DNA of 46,134 nucleotides, taken from contig JBJTHJ010000068.1 in NCBI GenBank assembly GCA_046094385.1, positions 1-46,134 on the forward strand, read 5' to 3'. This stretch comes from ZLKRG08 sp046094385. Lineage in GTDB: Bacteria; Actinomycetota; Actinomycetes; Nanopelagicales; Nanopelagicaceae. The notes beneath the pieces are model-generated. The model saw only the letters and a program-made list of their open reading frames with translations. It did not search any database and was not told the origin of the DNA. Numbering within the stretch: position 1 is the first letter of the stretch; every line of letters begins with the position of its first letter. Made by a program: the position numbers and the translations under genes. Positions 16,624 through 25,232 of the stretch are shown in pieces.

Positions 16624-17727
16624 ATGCGCGAATACCTATTAACGATGCTACTTAGCGCAGGCATCTGTTATTTGGTCACACCTTACGTTGAGCATTTCGC
16701 GCTTCAATTCGGAGCGATTGCTCGAGTTCGCTCAAGAGATGTTCATACCGAAACCACTCCGCGTTGGGGCGGGGTTGCGATGTGGTTTGCGACTTCATTT
16801 ACCTTTGTGGTGGTTTCGCATCTACCGCTAGTTGGCAAATCATTTGGAAGAGAAGCGCAAGGCATTTTCTTGGCTGCAACTTTTGTGGTTTTACTTGGAA
16901 TGATCGATGATCGCTATGAGTTAGATGCACTGACCAAATTATCCGGGCAAGCGCTAGCTGCCGGAATCTTGCTCTCTTTCGGCGTGCAATTACTCTGGTT
17001 ACCGATAAACGGTTTGATTACTTTGCCTCCATCGATCGGACAGTTACTGACCGTGTTAGTCATCATGGTTGCAATAAATGCCGTCAATTTCATTGATGGT
17101 TTGGATGGTTTGGCAAGCGGAGTGGTTGCGATTGCAGCCTCTGCGTTCTTCATCTTTGCATATGTATTGGCAGTGGTTTATGGATTTAGTCGCGCTGGTG
17201 CACCTTCTACTATCACCGCCGTACTAATTGGGGCATGTATCGGATTCTTGCCACATAATGCACATCCGGCGCGAATCTTCATGGGAGATTCAGGCTCGAT
17301 GTTCTTGGGGCTGATGCTTGGGGCATCTGCAATCACATTAACCGGCCAATTCGATCCCAATGCAATCTCCTCGGAAGCTACTGGACCAACTTTCCTCCCG
17401 CTTCTGCTGCCATTTGCAGTATTAGCAATTCCGCTGGCAGATTTCATAACTGCAGTGGTTCGAAGGTTGCGCGCCGGACGCTCGCCATTTGCACCAGATA
17501 ACGAACACTTACACCACAAGTTATTCAAAGCAGGTAACTCTCAACTTCGCACTGCCATCATCATGTATTTGTGGACTGCAGCGATTGCATACCCAGTTAT
17601 GGTCTGGGCATTTGCACCGCTCTGGATTGCATTGGCAGTCGGCGCATTTTTTGGTGGCGCATCAATTTTGATGATGAATCGAAAGCAGAAGGTAAAGGAT
17701 CGGGGTGAAGTAGTTGCAAGATCCTAA
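16624..17727 (+). CDS. wecA: Polyprenyl-phosphate GlcNAc-1-phosphate transferase (WecA/TagO/MraY superfamily)
   Basis: Integral membrane enzyme transferring a sugar-1-phosphate from a UDP-sugar to undecaprenyl or decaprenyl phosphate, starting cell-wall polymer synthesis. About eleven membrane segments are present. The signature Asp motifs are MIDDRYELDALTKL, NFIDGLDGLASG and FMGDSGSMFLG, and the cytoplasmic HIHH-like loop is PDNEHLHHKL, the form found in WecA/TagO rather than in MraY. 367 residues. In many actinobacteria the gene sits directly upstream of the ATP synthase operon, as here; its last 14 bases overlap the next frame. Exact sugar and acceptor are inferred. Confidence 0.9.
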   Translation: MREYLLTMLLSAGICYLVTPYVEHFALQFGAIARVRSRDVHTETTPRWGGVAMWFATSFTFVVVSHLPLVGKSFGREAQGIFLAATFVVLLGMIDDRYELDALTKLSGQALAAGILLSFGVQLLWLPINGLITLPPSIGQLLTVLVIMVAINAVNFIDGLDGLASGVVAIAASAFFIFAYVLAVVYGFSRAGAPSTITAVLIGACIGFLPHNAHPARIFMGDSGSMFLGLMLGASAITLTGQFDPNAISSEATGPTFLPLLLPFAVLAIPLADFITAVVRRLRAGRSPFAPDNEHLHHKLFKAGNSQLRTAIIMYLWTAAIAYPVMVWAFAPLWIALAVGAFFGGASILMMNRKQKVKDRGEVVARS

Positions 17728-18169
17728 TCAAGATCCGAATAAGGAGATGATGAAAGGCGCACTTGTGCCCTCATTGATCGTTGGTGTGATTGCTTTGGCT
17801 ATTTCGACTTGGGTAAAGGGAAGTTCTGGCCTTAATGGTGCGTTACTTGCGCAGTTGGTGGTTCTGATCTTCTTCTTGGTAAACATTGGCGTAGCCAGCG
17901 TTACTAAAAATGCCGATCCGATCGCCACCATGGCACTTGCGATGTTCTCCTATTTTTCAAAGATCTTGTTATTGGGTGCGATGATGTTTGTAATTGGAAA
18001 ATTCACCAACGATTCAGATATCAATCGCATGAGCTTTGGCCTATCTGCGATCGCCCTAACTTTTGCTTGGCTGGGTGGCGAAATTCGCGCTTATCTCAAG
18101 TTACGCTTACATCTTCCGCTTCCAGATTCACGTCCAGCTTCACTTCCAAGCCATAGCGAAGATAAGTAG
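17714..18169 (+). CDS. AtpI-like membrane protein of the ATP synthase operon
   Basis: A 151-residue protein with four hydrophobic helices (around residues 14-32, 43-62, 70-92 and 105-122) and a polar C-terminal tail. Such a protein at this position in actinobacteria is annotated ATP synthase protein I, thought to help c-ring or Fo assembly. The reading frame opens with a TTG at 17714 overlapping wecA. An ATG pair at 17747 is an alternative, but the AAGGAG there abuts the codon too closely, and the TTG has GGGGTGAAG just upstream. Assignment rests on position and topology rather than on a strong motif. Confidence 0.7.
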   Translation: MQDPNQDPNKEMMKGALVPSLIVGVIALAISTWVKGSSGLNGALLAQLVVLIFFLVNIGVASVTKNADPIATMALAMFSYFSKILLLGAMMFVIGKFTNDSDINRMSFGLSAIALTFAWLGGEIRAYLKLRLHLPLPDSRPASLPSHSEDK

Positions 18170-18179
18170 ACTGCCGGAC

Positions 18180-18365
18180 ATGAGTAAGGACGAAAACGCC
18201 CTCTGGTCGATCTTCGGATATCTGTTATCTGGATTACTAGTTTGGGGTGGAGTCGGCTGGTTGGCCGACCGCTTCTTCGGTACCTCGTTTCTATTGCTGG
18301 TCGGGCTAATCGTCGGCGCGGGGGCGGCCATCACAATCATCTGGCTTCGCTTCGGGCGCGAATAA
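18180..18365 (+). CDS. AtpZ/AtpI-family small membrane protein
   Basis: A 61-residue protein with two membrane helices (about residues 10-28 and 35-56) joined by a short loop containing WLADRFFGT, the pattern of the AtpZ family, where GxxxD in the first helix region and the loop are conserved. These small proteins are associated with Fo, with roles in ion uptake or c-ring assembly proposed. I chose the ATG at 18180, just after the stop of the preceding gene. The frame is open further upstream but only antisense or overlapping the previous coding region. Confidence 0.75.
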   Translation: MSKDENALWSIFGYLLSGLLVWGGVGWLADRFFGTSFLLLVGLIVGAGAAITIIWLRFGRE

Positions 18366-18439
18366 TCAATTAGCCGATTTCATAATTTCAAAGCTTTTCA
18401 ATAGGGTTTGCCTGCTTCCCCAAGCAAAATCGCCCCCAT

Positions 18440-18445
18440 AAGGAG
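18440..18445 (+). promoter_or_regulatory. Ribosome site that sets the atpB start
   Basis: AAGGAG lies 7 bases before GTG 18453. This favours the GTG over the upstream in-frame TTG at 18408, which has no ribosome site and would add 15 residues absent from the family. Confidence 0.8.
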
Positions 18446-18452
18446 ATCTTTA

Positions 18453-19235
18453 GTGCAGAACCTCCGCTTTGAAGGAGAGGGTTTCACCCCACCAGGCACA
18501 AAAGACTTCAACCTCCCTTCATTAATTGAAGGCAATCCTTATTTCACAAAACCAATCCTTGCGCTCTTTCTATCGGTAATCCTGATCTCAGCTTTCTTCA
18601 TCATCTCTTCACGTAAAGCTGCAGTCGTTCCATCAAAATTACAGTTTGTCGGAGAATCGGTCTACGGATTTATTCGTAAGGGCATCGGCGAAGACATCAT
18701 CGGCCACGAGTTCATGCGCTTCGTGCCATTCCTATTCACCCTATTTACCTTCATCCTTGTAAATAACCTCTTTGGAATTGTTCCGTTAATTCAATTCCCA
18801 ACGATGTCGCACGTGGCATTTCCATATGTACTAGCAATCTTTACCTACGGAGTTTTTCATTACATCGGTATCAAGAAACAGGGCTTTTTCAAATACATGA
18901 AAGGCATCATGTTCTTGCCAGGAGTTCCAAAGTGGTCTTATGTGCTGCTGACTCCTCTTGAGATCGCAACTTACTTTTTGATCCGTCCGCTAACACTCTC
19001 GCTTCGTCTTTTTGCGAATATGTTTGCAGGACACTTACTGCTGCTTGTGTTCATCCTTGGCGGAGAACACATGTTGCTATCAGATGCAATTGGCTTGAAG
19101 GTGGTCTCGATCTTTGGCTTTGGCCTTGGAATCGTTATGACCTTCTTCGAGTTCATGGTCCAATGTCTGCAGGCGTACATCTTTACCTTGCTGACAGCGC
19201 TTTACATCGCCGGCGCACTTGCCGACGAGCACTAA
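18453..19235 (+). CDS. atpB: F1Fo ATP synthase subunit a
   Basis: Membrane stator subunit forming the proton half-channels against the c-ring. 260 residues from the GTG. The essential Arg is in the helix LTLSLRLFANMFAGHLLL (Arg of SLRLFANM), and LVNNLFGIVPLIQFP and QAYIFTLLTALYIAGAL are typical of the family. Five to six membrane helices. The start is set by the AAGGAG site at 18440. A hexamer TAGGGT at 18402 could belong to an operon-internal promoter, but no matching -35 is convincing. Confidence 0.95.
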   Translation: MQNLRFEGEGFTPPGTKDFNLPSLIEGNPYFTKPILALFLSVILISAFFIISSRKAAVVPSKLQFVGESVYGFIRKGIGEDIIGHEFMRFVPFLFTLFTFILVNNLFGIVPLIQFPTMSHVAFPYVLAIFTYGVFHYIGIKKQGFFKYMKGIMFLPGVPKWSYVLLTPLEIATYFLIRPLTLSLRLFANMFAGHLLLLVFILGGEHMLLSDAIGLKVVSIFGFGLGIVMTFFEFMVQCLQAYIFTLLTALYIAGALADEH

Positions 19236-19281
19236 ACAGATAACAACAAGAGAACTACTAGAGAAAGATAGGAAAGTAACT

Positions 19282-19485
19282 ATGGAAGGCACACTCAACC
19301 TGGTCGGTTATGGCCTCTCAGCTATCGGACCTGCAATTGCAACTGGTCTGATCTTCGCGGCATATATCAATGGCGTAGCTCGCCAGCCAGAAGCACGTTC
19401 AGTACTACAGCCACTTGCGTTTCTAGGCTTCGCGCTCGCTGAAGCCCTTGCGCTATTCGGCCTAGTTCTAGCGTTCATCCTCTAA
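19282..19485 (+). CDS. atpE: F1Fo ATP synthase subunit c
   Basis: Proton-binding ring subunit, 67 residues in two helices. The polar loop is ARQPEA and the carboxylate is Glu54 in GFALAEALALFG. The residues after the Glu (A-L) are not the Ser/Thr of sodium-binding c subunits, so proton coupling is expected. The ATG at 19282 is chosen because AGGAAAG lies 5 bases before it and the peptide then begins like the family (MEGTLNLVGYGLSAIG); a longer frame to 19219 is only read-through in the leader. A weak hairpin (AGTTA 19492-19496 / TAACT 19506-19510) follows the gene. Confidence 0.95.
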   Translation: MEGTLNLVGYGLSAIGPAIATGLIFAAYINGVARQPEARSVLQPLAFLGFALAEALALFGLVLAFIL

Positions 19486-19554
19486 TAAAAAAGTTATCGA
19501 AAAAGTAACTAAAAGTTAGAAAATAAATAGAAAGCTTTAGAGAAAGAAACGACA

Positions 19555-20076
19555 ATGCATTTTAAGTTCGCAGGGGAAAGCGCTAATCCGCTAATTCCAC
19601 ACACCTCAGAACTGATCGTCGGAACGATTGCGTTCACCATTCTCTTCTTGGTACTTCGCAGAGCGGTAGTGCCAATGTTCGAGAAGGCTTATGCAGAACG
19701 TACCGAGGCAATCCAAGGCGGAATCGAAAAGGCTGAAAAAGCACAAGCCGATGCGCAAGCAGCGCTGGAGCAGTACAACCAGCAGCTGGCAAGCGCTCGC
19801 GATGAAGCTGCGCGACTTCGTGAAGAGGCGCGTGCTCAAGCTGCCAACATTGCAGATGAGATTCGTGCCAAAGCCCAAGAAGAAGCAACTCGCATTGTCG
19901 CAACTGCTCATGCATCGATCGAAGCAGAGCGCCAACAAGCAATTACCTCTTTGCGTAATGAAGTTGGAACTCTGGCTGTCGAACTCGCTTCAAAGATTGT
20001 CGGAGAAGCGCTAGACGACCAGGCTCGACAGTCACGCATTGTCGAACGATTCATGACAGAGCTCGAGAAGAAGTAA
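19555..20076 (+). CDS. atpF: F1Fo ATP synthase subunit b
   Basis: Peripheral-stalk subunit linking Fo to F1. One N-terminal membrane helix (about residues 20-38, LIVGTIAFTILFLVL) is followed by a long Ala/Glu/Arg-rich coiled coil (residues 50-150) and a conserved ELASKIVGEAL segment near the C-terminus. 173 residues, normal. It is a separate protein, unlike the b-delta fusion of mycobacteria. RBS AGAAAGAAA. Confidence 0.94.
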   Translation: MHFKFAGESANPLIPHTSELIVGTIAFTILFLVLRRAVVPMFEKAYAERTEAIQGGIEKAEKAQADAQAALEQYNQQLASARDEAARLREEARAQAANIADEIRAKAQEEATRIVATAHASIEAERQQAITSLRNEVGTLAVELASKIVGEALDDQARQSRIVERFMTELEKK

Positions 20077-20097
20077 GAAAAAAAGAAGAAGGAAAAA

Positions 20098-20928
20098 ATG
20101 GCAATTCATTTGGGGGGAAGTAGTCGTAACTCGCTTGCGGCTACTCGCGTAGTCCTAGATAAGACTCTTAGCGGTCTATCTGGCGATGCCGCATCTGCGC
20201 TTTCAAATGATCTCTTTGCGGTGGTAAATGTGCTGGGTCAAAACGTAGCGCTACGCCGTGCCATCACCGATCCATCAAGAAGTGCAGCCGATAAGTCGGG
20301 CTTGCTAAAGCAATTGCTTGGCACAAAGATCTCAGAAAAGGCTTTTGCAATCGGCGAAAGTGCAGTGGCCAATCGTTGGTCCTCACCAGCTGATTTATTA
20401 ATTGCACTGGAGCAGATTGCGATCCAAGCTGAAGCGGGTGCTGCAAATGCTCGTGGCGAACTCGATCGCTTGGAGGAAGAGGTCTTCACATTTGGTCGCA
20501 CTTTGGCAGCCAATCAAGATCTCCGAAATGCGCTAAATGGCAATCCAGATGCAGTTAACGAGAAGCGAGTTCTAGTTAATGAAGTATTAAAAGGCGCATG
20601 TACCTCTACCAGAGCGCTGATTTCCCAGATCGTAAATGGACTTTGGGGGCGCAACATTGAAACTGCGCTCTCTGATATTGCTCACGCCACAGCTGAACAT
20701 CGCAATTTGGTAGTTGCGCTTGTAAGCAGTGCTATTGAGCTCTCTGCAGATCAGAAGCAGAAATTGGCCGATGCGCTAACTAAGCAGATCGGACAGAAAG
20801 TTAGAGTGAATGTCGAAACCAATCCGAAAGTAATCGGTGGGGTTTCCATTCGTTTTAGAGATGAATTGATTGATGGCACCGTCATCAGTCGTATGGCCGA
20901 AGCAAGCCAAGCGCTTGCAGGAAAGTAA
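20098..20928 (+). CDS. atpH: F1Fo ATP synthase subunit delta
   Basis: Caps the alpha3beta3 head and binds subunit b. 276 residues: a helical N-terminal domain (to about 110), a longer middle section, and the conserved C-terminal part with AHATAEHRNLVVALVSSAIEL, VNVETNPKVIGGVSIRFRDE and LIDGTVISRM. It is longer than the ~180-residue E. coli delta but normal for actinobacteria. RBS AAGAAGGAAA in an almost pure-purine spacer. Confidence 0.94.
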   Translation: MAIHLGGSSRNSLAATRVVLDKTLSGLSGDAASALSNDLFAVVNVLGQNVALRRAITDPSRSAADKSGLLKQLLGTKISEKAFAIGESAVANRWSSPADLLIALEQIAIQAEAGAANARGELDRLEEEVFTFGRTLAANQDLRNALNGNPDAVNEKRVLVNEVLKGACTSTRALISQIVNGLWGRNIETALSDIAHATAEHRNLVVALVSSAIELSADQKQKLADALTKQIGQKVRVNVETNPKVIGGVSIRFRDELIDGTVISRMAEASQALAGK

Positions 20929-20940
20929 GGAGAAACCAAA

Positions 20941-22575
20941 ATGGCGGAACTCACGATCCGACCAGAAGAAGTTCGCGATGCATTAGCGAATTTCGTTAAG
21001 TCGTATCAGCCAAGTGGCGCTGGTCGCGAAGAGATCGGTGTGGTCACCGAAGCATCTGACGGCATCGCTCGCGTAGAAGGCTTGCCTTCGACAATGACCA
21101 ATGAGTTGCTGAAGTTCGAAAATGGAACTTTGGGTCTTGCACTTAACCTCGATGTTCGTGAAATCGGTGTGGTTATCTTGGGTGCATTCTCAGGTATTGA
21201 AGAAGGAACCAAGGTTTATCGCACTGGCGAGATCCTTTCAGTGCCAGTCGGCGATGCATTCTTAGGTCGCGTAGTTGATGCGCTTGGTCGCCCAGTAGAT
21301 GGCAAGGGACCAATCAATGCAGAGAGCACTCGCGCCCTTGAATTACAGGCGCCATCAGTAGTTCAGCGCCAACCAGTTAAAGAGCCATTGATGACAGGTA
21401 TCAAAGCGATTGACGCAATGACCGCTATCGGCCGCGGACAGCGTCAGTTGATCATTGGTGATCGTCAGACAGGTAAGACTGCAGTTGCCGTGGACACCAT
21501 TATCAATCAGTTGGAAAACTGGAAGTCGGGCGATAAGAAGAAGCGCGTTAAGTGCATCTATGTCGCAATCGGCCAGAAGGGTTCGACAGTTGCCTCAGTT
21601 CGCGCAGCGTTAGAAGAGGCAGGCGCAATGGAGTACACCACCATTGTTTCAGCGCCAGCATCTGATCCAGCAGGATTTAAGTACCTAGCTCCGTACACCG
21701 GTTCTGCAATTGGACAGCATTGGATGTACAACGGCGATCACGTCCTAATTGTTTTTGATGATCTATCAAAGCAAGCAGAGGCCTATCGTTCAGTCTCCTT
21801 GCTACTTCGTCGTCCACCAGGACGCGAGGCATACCCTGGCGATGTCTTCTATTTACACTCAAGATTGCTCGAGCGTTGTGCGAAACTTTCAGATGATTTA
21901 GGTGGCGGTTCCATGACCGGCCTTCCAATCATTGAAACTAAAGGTAACGACGTCTCTGCATTTATCCCGACCAACGTAATTTCGATTACCGATGGTCAGT
22001 GCTTCTTGGAGACCGACTTGTTTAACTCAGGTGTGCGTCCTGCGATCAACGTCGGTATCTCGGTCTCACGTGTGGGTGGATCTGCACAGACTAAGGCGAT
22101 GAAGAAGATCGCTGGTCGTTTGCGTCTTGATCTAGCTCAGTTCCGTGAACTTGAGGCATTTGCTGCCTTCGGTTCTGATCTAGATGCCGCTTCAAAAGCG
22201 CAGCTAGAGCGCGGTGCGCGCATGGTTGAACTACTAAAGCAAGGTCAGTACTCACCGTACTCACTTGAGCGTCAGATTGTTTCGATTTGGGCAGGTACCT
22301 CAGGAAAGTTAGATTCAGTTGCAGTTGCAGATATTCGCCGCTTCGAATCTGAACTTCTTGATTACATCGGCCGCGAACATAAAGATGTCTTCACCGTGAT
22401 CTCAGAGACTCGCGAATTATCAGATGACACTGTGGCCTCTCTTGAGAAGATCGTGGCGACCTTCAAGACCATGTTCAAGCCATCAGTTGCACCTGCAGTT
22501 CAAGATAAGGACGCGGAAGCACTTGATGAGGTTGGCCAAGAGACCATTACTCGCCAGGTTCCAAAGAAAAAGTAG
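20941..22575 (+). CDS. atpA: F1Fo ATP synthase subunit alpha
   Basis: Non-catalytic nucleotide-binding subunit of F1. The N-terminal barrel contains GRVVDALGRPVDGKGPI; the P-loop is GDRQTGKTAVAVD (about residues 172-184), followed by YVAIGQKGSTVA, DDLSKQAEAYRSVSLLLRRP, and the arginine-finger region NVGISVSRVGGSAQTKAMK. 544 residues, a normal actinobacterial length. RBS AAGGAGA just before the ATG. Confidence 0.98.
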   Translation: MAELTIRPEEVRDALANFVKSYQPSGAGREEIGVVTEASDGIARVEGLPSTMTNELLKFENGTLGLALNLDVREIGVVILGAFSGIEEGTKVYRTGEILSVPVGDAFLGRVVDALGRPVDGKGPINAESTRALELQAPSVVQRQPVKEPLMTGIKAIDAMTAIGRGQRQLIIGDRQTGKTAVAVDTIINQLENWKSGDKKKRVKCIYVAIGQKGSTVASVRAALEEAGAMEYTTIVSAPASDPAGFKYLAPYTGSAIGQHWMYNGDHVLIVFDDLSKQAEAYRSVSLLLRRPPGREAYPGDVFYLHSRLLERCAKLSDDLGGGSMTGLPIIETKGNDVSAFIPTNVISITDGQCFLETDLFNSGVRPAINVGISVSRVGGSAQTKAMKKIAGRLRLDLAQFRELEAFAAFGSDLDAASKAQLERGARMVELLKQGQYSPYSLERQIVSIWAGTSGKLDSVAVADIRRFESELLDYIGREHKDVFTVISETRELSDDTVASLEKIVATFKTMFKPSVAPAVQDKDAEALDEVGQETITRQVPKKK

Positions 22576-22607
22576 AAGAAGTAGAAGAGAGTAGTAAGAA
22601 CTAAAAA

Positions 22608-23516
22608 ATGGGTGCACAACTAAGAATCTACCGCCGCCGAATTCGTTCGGTTAAGGCGACGAAGAAGATTACGAAGGCGATGGAGTTAATCTCCGCCTCT
22701 CGTATCGTTAAGGCGCAACAGCGCGTTAACGCTTCCTCGCCTTATGCCCGCGAATTGACGCATGCGGTGACTGCGGTGGCATCTGTTACTAGCGCTTCGC
22801 ACCCACTAACCACCGAATCTGAGCGACCAATTCGCGCAGCGGTATTAATTATCACCGCAGATCGCGGTATGGCTGGCGCTTACTCAAACGCGGCAATCAA
22901 AGAGGGCGATCAATTAATCGCACTTTTGAAGGAGCGTGGACTTAGCGTTAAGCCATATCTAGTCGGACGCAAGGCGGTTAGCTTCTACAAGTTCCGTAAT
23001 CGAGAGATCGCAAATTCCTGGACTGGGTTCTCGGATAATCCAACTTACGTTCATGCCAAGGAGATCAGCGATGCTTTGATCTCGGCCTTCATCGCCGATG
23101 CCCAGAGCGATCCAAATGGCGTCGATGAGCTACATATTGTTTATACCGAATTCAAATCCATGTTGACCCAGCTTCCAATTGCAAAGCGCATGCTGCCTTT
23201 GGAAGTCGTTGAATCTGAAGCGCCATCAGGTTTGATGCCTTCTTATGAATTTGAACCTAATCCCGAGACCGTGCTTGATGCGCTTCTTCCGAAGTACATC
23301 GAAGCTCGTGTTTATAACGCGCTACTGCAATCGGCAGCATCCGAACATGCTGCACGCCGTCGCGCTATGAAATCTGCTACTGATAACGCAGATGAGTTAA
23401 TCAAAGGTTTGACCCGACTAGCTAACGCAGCTCGTCAGGCCGAAATCACACAGGAAATCAGTGAAATCGTCGGCGGTGCGGACGCACTCGCCTCAAGTAA
23501 TGCAGGGAGCGAATGA
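22608..23516 (+). CDS. atpG: F1Fo ATP synthase subunit gamma
   Basis: Central rotating shaft. N-terminal helix LRIYRRRIRSVKATKKITKA with MELISASRIVKAQ, middle Rossmann-like domain with ITADRGMAGAYSNAAIKE, and C-terminal helix SEHAARRRAMKSATDNADEL. 302 residues, normal. The stop overlaps the atpD start (ATGATG). The spacer from atpA is nearly all purines. Confidence 0.97.
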   Translation: MGAQLRIYRRRIRSVKATKKITKAMELISASRIVKAQQRVNASSPYARELTHAVTAVASVTSASHPLTTESERPIRAAVLIITADRGMAGAYSNAAIKEGDQLIALLKERGLSVKPYLVGRKAVSFYKFRNREIANSWTGFSDNPTYVHAKEISDALISAFIADAQSDPNGVDELHIVYTEFKSMLTQLPIAKRMLPLEVVESEAPSGLMPSYEFEPNPETVLDALLPKYIEARVYNALLQSAASEHAARRRAMKSATDNADELIKGLTRLANAARQAEITQEISEIVGGADALASSNAGSE

Positions 23517-24925
23517 TGTCTAAAGGTCGCGTAGCACGAGTAATCGGTCCGGTGGTGGATATTGAATTCCCATCTGATTCGATGCCAAGTATCTATAACG
23601 CACTGAAAGTCGATGTGGAAGTGGCGGGAAGCAAAAAGACGCTAACGCTAGAAGTAGCGCAGCACTTGGGTGACAACCTGGTTCGAGCTATCTCGATGCA
23701 GCCAACTGACGGAATGGTCCGTGGCGCAGAGGTATCTGATACCGGTAGCCCGATCTCCGTTCCTGTCGGAGATGTAACTAAGGGCCACGTATTTAACGCG
23801 CTCGGCGAATCACTGGATGTTCCTACTTCATCACTTAACGTGCAAGAGCGTTGGCCAATCCACCGCGATGCACCAGCATTCGATCAACTTGAATCAAAGA
23901 CCGAGATGTTCGAAACCGGCATCAAAGTTATCGATCTACTAACACCATATGTTCGTGGTGGAAAGATCGGTCTCTTCGGTGGTGCTGGTGTCGGTAAGAC
24001 CGTTTTGATCCAGGAGATGATCTACCGCGTAGCGGAGAACTTCGGTGGCGTTTCTGTTTTCGCAGGCGTCGGAGAACGTACACGTGAAGGTAACGACTTG
24101 TTCCTTGAAATGACCGAAACTGGCGTTATCAATAAGACTGCATTGGTCTTCGGTCAGATGGATGAGCCACCTGGAACTCGTTTACGTGTAGCGCTATCAG
24201 CTCTAACCATGGCGGAGTATTTCCGCGATGTGCAGAAGCAGGATGTGCTTTTATTCATCGACAACATCTTCCGCTTTACTCAGGCGGGTTCTGAAGTTTC
24301 AACGCTGCTTGGCCGTATGCCATCTGCGGTTGGATATCAGCCAACCCTTGCTGATGAAATGGGTCAGTTGCAGGAGCGCATCACCTCAACTCGTGGTCAC
24401 TCAATTACATCTATGCAGGCAATTTATGTTCCTGCTGACGATATTACTGATCCAGCTCCACACACCACTTTCGCGCACTTAGATGCGACCACTGTTTTGT
24501 CTCGTCCGATCTCTGAGCTTGGTATCTATCCTGCGGTGGATCCACTGGATTCAACTTCACGTATCTTGGATCCGCGTTACATCGGTGAGAAGCACTTCAA
24601 AGTTGCAAACCGCGTAAAGCAGATCTTGCAGCGTTACAAGGATCTACAAGACATCATCGCAATTCTTGGTATCGATGAACTTTCCGAAGAAGACCGTATC
24701 TTGGTAGGTCGCGCACGTCGTATTCAGCGCTTCTTGTCACAGAACACCTTCGTGGCAAAGGTCTTCACCGGTATCGATGGATCATTCGTTCCACTTTCAG
24801 AAACCATCGAAGCGTTCGAAGCGCTCGCAGATGGTAAGTACGACCATGTTCCAGAGCAGGCATTCTTTATGTGCGGTGGTCTTGCCGACGTAGAGAAGAA
24901 GGCTGCCGAATTGGCTAAGGCCTAA
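23513..24925 (+). CDS. atpD: F1Fo ATP synthase subunit beta
   Basis: Catalytic subunit of F1. P-loop GGAGVGKTVLIQEM (about residues 150-163), catalytic Glu in GVGERTREGNDLFLEM, Walker B LLFIDNIFRFTQAGSEVS, and the DELSEED-type regulatory loop reading GIDELSEEDRI. 470 residues, normal. Two adjacent ATGs (23513 overlapping the atpG stop, and 23516) are both possible starts; the conserved protein begins at the second (SKGRVARVIGPVVDIEFP). Confidence 0.98.
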   Translation: MMSKGRVARVIGPVVDIEFPSDSMPSIYNALKVDVEVAGSKKTLTLEVAQHLGDNLVRAISMQPTDGMVRGAEVSDTGSPISVPVGDVTKGHVFNALGESLDVPTSSLNVQERWPIHRDAPAFDQLESKTEMFETGIKVIDLLTPYVRGGKIGLFGGAGVGKTVLIQEMIYRVAENFGGVSVFAGVGERTREGNDLFLEMTETGVINKTALVFGQMDEPPGTRLRVALSALTMAEYFRDVQKQDVLLFIDNIFRFTQAGSEVSTLLGRMPSAVGYQPTLADEMGQLQERITSTRGHSITSMQAIYVPADDITDPAPHTTFAHLDATTVLSRPISELGIYPAVDPLDSTSRILDPRYIGEKHFKVANRVKQILQRYKDLQDIIAILGIDELSEEDRILVGRARRIQRFLSQNTFVAKVFTGIDGSFVPLSETIEAFEALADGKYDHVPEQAFFMCGGLADVEKKAAELAKA

Positions 24926-24939
24926 AAAGGATCTAATAA

Positions 24940-25191
24940 ATGTCATTACAAGTCGAATTAGTATCGCCAGAGAAGAAGGTTTGGTCAGGAGAAGCGGTAT
25001 CAGTATCTGCGCGCACTCTTGAAGGTGATTTGGGAATTCTTACCGATCACGCACCTCTTCTTGGCGTGCTAGTCGATGGCAAAGTGACTATCAAAGGTAC
25101 CGATGGTTCGACCAGCGAATTTAATGTCGCAGGTGGATTTTTAAGCGTTTCAAATAACCGCGTATCTATCCTCGCGGAAGCTACAAACTAA
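24940..25191 (+). CDS. atpC: F1Fo ATP synthase subunit epsilon, short form
   Basis: Binds gamma and couples rotation to the c-ring. At 83 residues it contains only the N-terminal beta-sandwich: VELVSPEKKVWSGEA, LEGDLGILTDHAPLLGVL and the VAGGFLSVSNNRVSILAEA strand. The usual C-terminal helical hairpin (about 40-50 residues) that inhibits ATP hydrolysis is absent. The next gene begins 41 bases later and no frame in that gap continues the protein, so this is a genuine short form and not a frameshift. RBS AAAAGGATC. Last gene of the atp operon; no terminator hairpin follows. Confidence 0.93.
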   Translation: MSLQVELVSPEKKVWSGEAVSVSARTLEGDLGILTDHAPLLGVLVDGKVTIKGTDGSTSEFNVAGGFLSVSNNRVSILAEATN

Positions 25192-25220
25192 GCACACCTT
25201 ACTTTTTCGAACTTCTAAGC

Positions 25221-25226
25221 CATAAT
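25221..25226 (+). promoter_or_regulatory. -10-like element of the metalloprotease gene
   Basis: CATAAT lies exactly 6 bases before ATG 25233, the same geometry as several other leaderless candidates here. It supports the ATG over the TTG three bases upstream and gives the gene its own promoter, separate from the atp operon. Confidence 0.6.
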
Positions 25227-25232
25227 TGCTTG

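Noticed and set aside
18063..18179. N-terminal extension of the AtpZ-like protein
   Set aside because: These codons lie out of frame inside the AtpI-like gene; the family-like sequence begins at ATG 18180.
18366..18452. GCTT-CCCC-AAGC hairpin before atpB as a terminator
   Set aside because: A 4-bp stem without a U-tract, in the middle of an operon; too weak.
19606..20014. Three overlapping frames antisense or out of frame to atpF
   Set aside because: Shadows of a highly charged, Ala-rich coiled-coil gene; atpF itself has all family features.
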